Below, piece by piece: positions 58,668-64,000 of a DNA stretch of 64,000 bases. Origin of the DNA: Fodinibacter luteus (lineage in GTDB: Bacteria > Actinomycetota > Actinomycetes > Actinomycetales > Dermatophilaceae); contig NZ_BAABGM010000025.1 in assembly GCF_039541575.1 (NCBI RefSeq), forward strand, positions 85,324-149,323, read 5' to 3'. The first letter of the stretch is position 1; every line of letters begins with the position of its first letter. Both the position numbers and the translations under genes were made by a program. Under the pieces are notes generated by a model that worked only from the letters and a program-made list of their open reading frames with translations, was not told where the DNA came from and did no database searches.

Positions 58668-59726
58668 GTGGTCGGATTGTGTATGGAGTTCAGGCGCCCG
58701 GCCAAGGCCCGGCCCGGGGACAAGGTCGCGGTCGTGTCCCCCTCGTTTGCTGCGCCCGGGCAGGCGCCGTCCGTGCACGAGCAGGCGATGCGCCGCCTGA
58801 GCGAGCTCACCGGTCTGGTGCCCGTGGAGTACCCCACCACCCGCAAGGTCGGGGCGTCGGCACGGGAACGGGCGGCCGACCTGAACGCCGCGTTCGGCGA
58901 TCCCGGGATCCGCGCCGTCCTCGCGACGATCGGCGGTGAGGACCAGATCACGGTCGTTCCACATCTGGATGCCGACGCAGCCTGGGCGGATCCGAAGCCG
59001 TTCCTGGGGTACAGCGACAACACCAACATCTTGTCGTGGCTGTGGACGCACGGCGTCGCGGGGTTCTACGGCGGATCAACCCAGGTTCAGCTCGGACCCG
59101 GACCCGCTGTCGACACCTGCCATGCGATGGCCCTGCGGGCCGCGCTGATCACCGGCGAACGGCTCGAGGTGACCGACCCGGGCCAGTCCGAGGACTTCGG
59201 CAAGGACTGGGCCGACCCAGCCGCACTGACCGAGTACGGCACCCGGGAACCCACCGAACCGTGGGCCTGGGCCGGCCCGGCGCGACCGGTCACCGGCCGC
59301 ACCTGGGGTGGGTGCATCGACGTCATCTCGTGGATTCTCACCGCGGGCCGCTTCCCCCAGGACCCGTCCGTGCTCGATGGCGGCGTCCTGCTCCTGGAAA
59401 GCAGCGAGGACCTGATCCCGGCGCGCGAGTTCGGGTTCATCCTGCGCTCGCTGGGCGAGCGCGGACTGCTCGAAGCCGTGGACGCCGTGATGGTCGCCCG
59501 CCCCCCGGCATCCAACTTCACGCGGATGCCGGACCCGGCCGGGCGGGCCGCGCACCGGCAGGCCCAGCGGGAGACCGCCATCGAGATCGTTCAGCGGTAC
59601 AACGCTGCCGCGGTGGTCTGCGTCGGGGTGCCCTTCGGGCACACCCGACCACAGTGGATCCTCCCCTACGGCGGGACGGTCACCGTCGACGGTGCCAGCC
59701 AAAGGGTCTGGGCTGACTTCAGCTAA
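58668..59726 (+). CDS. S66-family peptidase (LD-carboxypeptidase/MccF-like)
   Basis: This 352-residue protein belongs to the S66 serine peptidase family, which includes LD-carboxypeptidase and the microcin C7 self-immunity protein MccF. The start KVAVVSPSFAAPG, ATIGGEDQITVV, the nucleophile region GYSDNTNILSWL, GGCIDVISWIL and the C-terminal GVPFGHTRPQWILPYG match. A stretch after residue 250 is shaped more like MccF than LdcA. A GTG at 58668 follows GAGGGGGTACG; an ATG at 58683 (MEFRRPAK) is possible. It could confer resistance to a peptidyl antibiotic, but this is inference. Confidence 0.87.
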   Translation: MVGLCMEFRRPAKARPGDKVAVVSPSFAAPGQAPSVHEQAMRRLSELTGLVPVEYPTTRKVGASARERAADLNAAFGDPGIRAVLATIGGEDQITVVPHLDADAAWADPKPFLGYSDNTNILSWLWTHGVAGFYGGSTQVQLGPGPAVDTCHAMALRAALITGERLEVTDPGQSEDFGKDWADPAALTEYGTREPTEPWAWAGPARPVTGRTWGGCIDVISWILTAGRFPQDPSVLDGGVLLLESSEDLIPAREFGFILRSLGERGLLEAVDAVMVARPPASNFTRMPDPAGRAAHRQAQRETAIEIVQRYNAAAVVCVGVPFGHTRPQWILPYGGTVTVDGASQRVWADFS

Positions 59727-59946
59727 CCCGTTTGGATGCATCGCTCCCGCCCTGCGGCTGTTTCGCCTCTGACGCGGCGGTGAGAGGCACTCCCGGAGCG
59801 CCGGCCCGGCCGGTCGCCGGCTGAGTGGTGTCGACTCGTGGGAATGGGCCAGCAAGTACATCCTCGAGCCGTGGGTGAGGCGAGGTGGTCGCCGCTGGCG
59901 AGGGCTGTGGCTCAGCGGATTCCGGGGGCCGTGAAGGACCCGTCGG

Positions 59947-60915
59947 TCATCCTGCGAGGAACTCTTGTATCTCTCTGACGGTGTGTTGGGGCTCGTCGAC
60001 CCAAGCGAGGTGCCCGGCGTCCGGGATCCATACGATGCGGATGCTGGGATTCTGCGCCGCCAGAGTCGCCCACGCCTTCTTCCGCTTTGTCGACATGAAT
60101 GGGTCGTTCTCGCCGGAGATGAACATCGTGGGCACGGACAGGTTGCGCCACTGGTCGGCGAGGATCAGGTGAGGGCGTACGCCACGAGCGTTGAGTGCGT
60201 TACCGAGAAGCCCGATGATGTCGCGATAGTTGCGCCGGGTGTGCGCTGCGTCGGCATCAAGGAGGAGGTGGTCGAGGCGTTCGGGGTGGGCAACGAGGAG
60301 ATCGGCCCAGAACTTGCGGCTGTCCGCGCGGGTCGCATTGGCCATCGACCGCTTGCCGACAGCCCATCCCAGGCCGGGCAGGCTCACCAGTCGAATCGGC
60401 AGGGGCGCAGATCGGATGACGCCAGGCGGGGCTCCCGCGATGACGAACCGTGACACTCGGTGGGGAGCTGCGTGCGCAAATTCGAACGACCACAGGGCGC
60501 CCATCGAGTTGGCCACGATAGCGGCCGTGTCCGTCTCCAGGGCATCGAGGACCTCGGCGAGGAAGGTGCGGGCATGCTCGAGCAGGTCAATGCCGTGGTA
60601 GTCGAACGGGGTAGCCAGGCCGTGACCTGGACGGTCGACGGCGAACACACGATGGGTGCGCGCCAAGGAGGTGAGGATCGGTGCCCACACGAGCGCCGTG
60701 TCGCCTCCGCCGTGAACGAGGAGCACCGGCGGACCCTCGCCCAGTTCGAGCACCTGCGTTTCGCCGTGGGACCAACGAACCCTTCGTACGCGCACGGTGG
60801 GTGCGTAGTGAGCGAGCAGGGCGCTCTGCGCTTCCTGAAGCTGGCGACCCAGGTCGAGCGACCTCGAATCGGGACGGGGTGTCACGCAGTCATTCTCACG
60901 GAGCCAGCCAGGCAT
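59947..60915 (-). CDS. Alpha/beta hydrolase
   Basis: This 322-residue cytoplasmic hydrolase has oxyanion motif VLLVHGGGDTALVW, nucleophile elbow ANSMGALW, acid FISGENDPFMS and catalytic His in IPDAGHLAWVDEP. The closest shape is the MhpC/epoxide-hydrolase-like group. I used the ATG at 60915 (MPGWLREND), preceded closely by GCGGGGG; a GTG at 60885 (VTPRPDSRS) is an alternative. It is followed by a 220-bp gap before the convergent S66 gene. Confidence 0.85.
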   Translation of the reverse strand: MPGWLRENDCVTPRPDSRSLDLGRQLQEAQSALLAHYAPTVRVRRVRWSHGETQVLELGEGPPVLLVHGGGDTALVWAPILTSLARTHRVFAVDRPGHGLATPFDYHGIDLLEHARTFLAEVLDALETDTAAIVANSMGALWSFEFAHAAPHRVSRFVIAGAPPGVIRSAPLPIRLVSLPGLGWAVGKRSMANATRADSRKFWADLLVAHPERLDHLLLDADAAHTRRNYRDIIGLLGNALNARGVRPHLILADQWRNLSVPTMFISGENDPFMSTKRKKAWATLAAQNPSIRIVWIPDAGHLAWVDEPQHTVREIQEFLAG

Positions 60916-61238
60916 GCATACCCCCGCTCGATCGTGGCGGCCAGCACCAGGCCCCGAGCGGCTGCAACGAAGTGTCACGGCTGAGGAGAAGGGTCCGGCA
61001 CCTGCGCTCCCAGAGGGCTCGACCATCGCGCGGCGCAGAGACTGTCGACGTCCGGAACCGCCGGTCTGCGGATCGGTCGATTCTGATCTACACCCTCAAA
61101 CCCCACCTGTCATTTTCGCAACACGCTCAAGGCGAACAGGCGGCGATTGGACGATTGGACGCACCCTCGGGTCCTCGAGGGCGTGGATGGGTTCGTGGGC
61201 TCTTCTACTCGTGGCGCGAACTGGCGAGATCGCCCGGT

Positions 61239-61564
61239 TCAGGGTTGTGAGGCTGGTTCGTGGATGTCCATGCGCAGCAGTTGGGAGTCGCCCGTGATAC
61301 TCGGAGGGACTCTGGTGGTGGCGGGCAGCAGGGGCCAGATGTCGTCCTTCCTGATCAGGCGCGGGGCCCGCAGTTCAGTCGGTGCGTGGGCCGTACATCG
61401 GGATGAACAGGTACCGTCTGGCAGCCGGTGGGCGTCCAGGGGGGTTCGGTAGGTCTTCCCCGAGATTCGGCCGGTGTGGATCAGCACCGGTCGGGCGCCG
61501 CGACGCTCCTCGATGAGGTTGAACACCCGCTTGTGACATGGGCCAGCTAACGCGGGAAGGGCAT
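61239..61564 (-). pseudogene. Frameshifted deazaflavin-dependent nitroreductase (DUF385) remnant
   Basis: The reading starts at an ATG (61564) with GGAGGAGGAACCCACC upstream, reads MPFPR and then hits TAG. After a shift it continues VFNLIEERRGARPVLIHTGRISGKTYRTP, shifts to YLFIPMYGPRTD in another frame, and returns to ELRAPRLIRKDDIWPLL. This order matches the F420-binding nitroreductase family (about 140 residues) with the middle segment lost. At least one stop, two shifts and one deletion make it non-functional. The start signal is still intact. Confidence 0.8.
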
Positions 61565-61595
61565 GGTGGGTTCCTCCTCCGTGGGCAGGCGTGGG

Positions 61596-62060
61596 TCAAC
61601 GGGCCAGGTGCGCTGCGCTCTCCCCGGGGAGGGCGTTGGCCGCGGTGTCGGTCGCCGTCGGCCAAGTCCAGGCGTAGTAGGCGATGCCGGCGAGCAGGGC
61701 CACCTCAATGGCGCTGCCCAGGATGTAGTAGTTCCACTCGCCGACGGCGCCGCCCACGATCGTCAGGCCGTAGATCACCGGCAAGGCGATGTTCGCGATG
61801 CGCGTGATCTTGACCGGCAGGACCAAGCTGAGGAACACCATCAGGCTCGGGAGGGCGATGTACAGGGTCACGCCGAGCAGGAAGGCTTGCCCGATCGTGA
61901 ACGCGGACATCGTGCCGGCCTCGAGGTCGGCGCGAATGTCGGCCCGGTACAGGCTGAACAGGTCGACGTAGGCAAAGACGAGCATCATGGACGCCCAGAG
62001 CGCGGCGATCTTGATGCGGGGGTTGATCCACGGGTCGCGGTAGTGAGTCGTGGTGTTCAT
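61596..62060 (-). CDS. DUF6326-family membrane protein (second copy)
   Basis: This 154-residue protein has four membrane helices and the motif AYVDLFSLYRADI, matching the DYFHLYQPG region of the copy at 49452-49952. Helices are WASMMLVFAYVDLFSLY, FLLGVTLYIALPSLMVFLSLVLPV, IANIALPVIYGLTIVGGAVG and SAIEVALLAGIAYYAWTW. The ATG at 62060 has only a weak ribosome-binding site. It starts 31 bp from the nitroreductase remnant. Function is unknown. Confidence 0.83.
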   Translation of the reverse strand: MNTTTHYRDPWINPRIKIAALWASMMLVFAYVDLFSLYRADIRADLEAGTMSAFTIGQAFLLGVTLYIALPSLMVFLSLVLPVKITRIANIALPVIYGLTIVGGAVGEWNYYILGSAIEVALLAGIAYYAWTWPTATDTAANALPGESAAHLAR

Positions 62061-62412
62061 AGGGCGGTCATCCCGATCCAGCGAGTAGGAAGTCGGCCAC
62101 CCGGCCACCGATGGCCTCCTCACAGTGTCCCGCGTGCCGGGCGGGCCCATCTGACGTCAGAGTCCGACCTCACAGAAGTCGCGGCCCGCCGCGGCATCCA
62201 CTCTCCACCGGGCTTCGCGGGCACCGACCCTGTCGCGCGGTGGCTTCACCTGCTGCAAGGGATGGTCGCGTTCGGGCTCGGCCCGAACTCGGTGGATGTA
62301 GTGGTGCGGAGCTATGCCGGGGGGTGGAGTGGGAGTCCTTCTTGAGGCTGACGACAGATCCGTCCGGCGCGACCTAGCGTCGCCGGCGGGAGACACCCCC
62401 GAAGGATGACCC

Positions 62413-63113
62413 GTGACCACAACCACCACGAGCGATGGTCTCGGCGTCGGCCGGCACCGCGCCTCGTCGCTCAGCATGGCTGCCCGGGGCGCCGCGGCGG
62501 CGACCCGGGTCCTGGGCTTCGGCCTGCACCTTGCCTCTGTCGTCATTTGCCGTCCCGGACGACAGCGACCCCACGGCGTGGTTGACCTGGGTCGCCGAGA
62601 ACCCAGAGTCGGCGCAGCTGTCCAAGGTCCTGGACGTGCTGTTCGTCCCGTTCATGGTCGGCGGAGTCGTGGTCCACGTCTTGCTGGGTCGCCTGCGGTC
62701 ACCGCGTCTGGCCTGGGTGGGCGGTGTCCTCTTCGCGGGGGCTGCTCTGGCTGGCGACCCACGAGGGCTACGAGGCGTTGCCCTACGCACTGGTCATCGA
62801 CGGACCCCTCGATCCCCAGGCGACCGCCGCCGTGATGCTGGAGTCCTCGCCGGCCGATGCGGCAGCCCAGGTCCTCTTTCTCAGCGGTCTGGTCAACGAC
62901 TGGTTCCGTGACCCCGGCGATGACGAGATCGACTGGACGCTCCCTGTGTACCGCTCCAGCGACTATTCGGTGATGTTCCCCCCGAGCCTGTCGCGCAGAG
63001 GACGCACGTCGATGTTCGCGCCCATGCTCAAGAAGGGAATGTCCCACCGGCCTGGCCGCGCCGAGTTCTTGGCGTCGCTCAGCGCGGTAGAGGGTTGGGG
63101 CCGGTCGCGGTGA
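62413..63113 (+). pseudogene. Frameshifted membrane-protein gene
   Basis: A GTG start at 62413 with GAAGGATGACCC upstream reads TTTTTSDGLGVGRHRASS and a hydrophobic segment RVLGFGLHLASVVI. The frame then changes (VPDDSDPTAWLTWVAENPESAQL, VLFVPFMVGGVVVHVLLGRL, WVGGVLFAGAAL) and changes again (WLATHEGYEALPYALVIDGPL and onward to 63113). Three frames are needed to read one protein, so at least two frameshifts are present. The last 60 codons may belong to a different gene. No family is assigned. Confidence 0.65.
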
Positions 63114-63675
63114 CGAGTCGCTGGGGCACCCAGTCATTGACGTGATGGAACCCGTCGTCGAACGGGCCGGCATCGAGCTCGACGGACGCTCTGAGCGACA
63201 GTCGGTAGAACTTCACGTGGGTGAAGTCCTCGAACAAGATGTAGGCGGGGTCGGGCGTGCTGTTCGGGCCCTGGAACTGCTGTCCCGTCAGGACGGGCTT
63301 GTGGGCTTCCACGAACGCGTCGAAAGTGTCGCCGATCACCACGCCGAGGTGCTCCAGACCCATCTTGTAGACGCGCTGGTGCACGGGCGGGATGAGCTCG
63401 ATGAGCGGGACGGCTTTGCCGTCAAGGACCTCGAGTGGCGCGGCGGGGACGATCAAGGAGATCGGGCGGCCGTTCCACACGTTCTCCCGATTGCCGACCG
63501 CGTGGCGTTCGAGCAGGTTCCGGACGTGCACGTACTGGTCCCACTCCGGCACGCGGACAGCGAGGTGGCTGAGCAGGTACGGGCGGATGTCGATGCCTCG
63601 GGCGAGGAGGCGTTCAGCCTGCTGCCCGGCGAACGCGCGATAGTCCCCGATGATGTCGCCCACAGGATCCGCCAT
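63079..63675 (-). CDS. VOC-fold protein, YecM-like
   Basis: This 198-residue protein shows the vicinal-oxygen-chelate pattern: LLSHLAVRVPEWDQYVHVRNLL (metal His), NVWNGRPISLIVPAAPLEV, VPLIELIPPVHQRVYKMGLEHLGVVIGDTFDAFVEAH and a C-terminal FEDFTHVKFYRLS. The YecM subgroup shares the IELxxP and EHxxVV motifs. Substrate is unknown. GAGAGGAGGCGGCG precedes the ATG. Its 3' end overlaps the membrane-protein pseudogene by about 35 bp, consistent with decay there. Confidence 0.75.
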   Translation of the reverse strand: MADPVGDIIGDYRAFAGQQAERLLARGIDIRPYLLSHLAVRVPEWDQYVHVRNLLERHAVGNRENVWNGRPISLIVPAAPLEVLDGKAVPLIELIPPVHQRVYKMGLEHLGVVIGDTFDAFVEAHKPVLTGQQFQGPNSTPDPAYILFEDFTHVKFYRLSLRASVELDAGPFDDGFHHVNDWVPQRLVTATGPNPLPR

Positions 63676-64000
63676 CGCCGCCTCCTCTCGGCAGCCACCT
63701 TACGACGTGGTAAGTGGGGCCGCGTCAGGCGGCCTTCGAGCACGCGTGACTGTTGCCGCCGGTCGAAAAGGGTGGACAGGCGGCAAAACGACGCACCATC
63801 TATGACGCATTGGAGGATTCCTTGCGTCAGGAGTCGACTGGTCGATCGGCGTTGCCGACAGGCGAGGGGCTCGTCGACGGCCAGCAAACTCGCTGAGGGC
63901 TGAACCAGTTCTGTCCAGGGCAATCGGCGAGTCGAACGAGTGGAGTCCGGCAGAGTGGTGTACGACGGACCTGAGTGAGCGCGTGCCTCCCACGTAGGCG
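63676..64000. other. Intergenic tail of the window, no recognised gene
   Basis: No conserved frame is seen. A small dyad CTTAC-6-GTAAG lies at 63699-63714, 23 bp upstream of the YecM-like gene start, and may be part of its promoter region. Confidence 0.5.

Noticed and set aside
63700..63993. 97-codon minus-strand frame at the window end
   Set aside because: Composition and lack of motifs suggest a chance frame.

Overview
The window is very GC-rich DNA from an actinomycete. Third codon positions are almost all G or C, GTG starts are common, and two neighbouring enzymes are of mycothiol-dependent type. The mixture of genes suggests the Micrococcales, possibly an Intrasporangiaceae-like genus; that placement is inference from gene content only.

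The left part (about 1-29 kb) looks like conserved chromosome, mostly read from the minus strand. An apparently isolated nuoD faces a block whose transcription order is ftsH, folE, folP, folB-folK, DUF3180 protein, followed by a small membrane protein. This is folate biosynthesis coupled by overlapping or closely spaced genes, with FtsH upstream. Next come hpt, tilS, a DUF2342 zinc protease and dacB, with ppa divergent from dacB. Further right are a DUF427 protein, a LURP-one-related protein, an OmpR-type two-component system with a lipoprotein upstream, a divergent MgtE-like transporter, tRNA-Thr(CGT), a secreted alpha/beta hydrolase, holB-tmk, a TipAS-type MerR regulator, an SCP2 protein, a glycosyltransferase, topA, aroE and a GNAT enzyme.

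The right part (about 29-64 kb) looks like accessory chromosome: short transcription units on both strands, several regulators, membrane proteins and gene remnants. It includes an extradiol dioxygenase, dienelactone hydrolase, a mycothiol-linked pair behind a striking operator, an aminotransferase-RraA pair, PPK2, an Imm5-like/rifampin ADP-ribosyltransferase fusion, GDPD plus amidotransferase, a reductase-SDR operon with two 18-bp operators, tryptophanase, two TetR regulators with their own dyads, two DUF6326 paralogues, a large secreted M14 peptidase and an MccF-like S66 peptidase. Decay is visible: a truncated SRPBCC duplicate, a shortened DUF1697 gene, a frameshifted deazaflavin-dependent nitroreductase and a frameshifted membrane protein.

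The main non-gene signals are: about 68 copies of the octamer GGATGCCG across both strands; a repeated 70-bp palindromic element in two intergenic gaps; a 16-bp-period array of GTCAC-G-GTGAC dyads; a repeat-dense gap beside tRNA-Thr; and about a dozen genes with a -10-like hexamer exactly 6-7 nt before the start codon, suggesting leaderless transcripts. No prophage, CRISPR array, insertion sequence or biosynthetic cluster was recognised.
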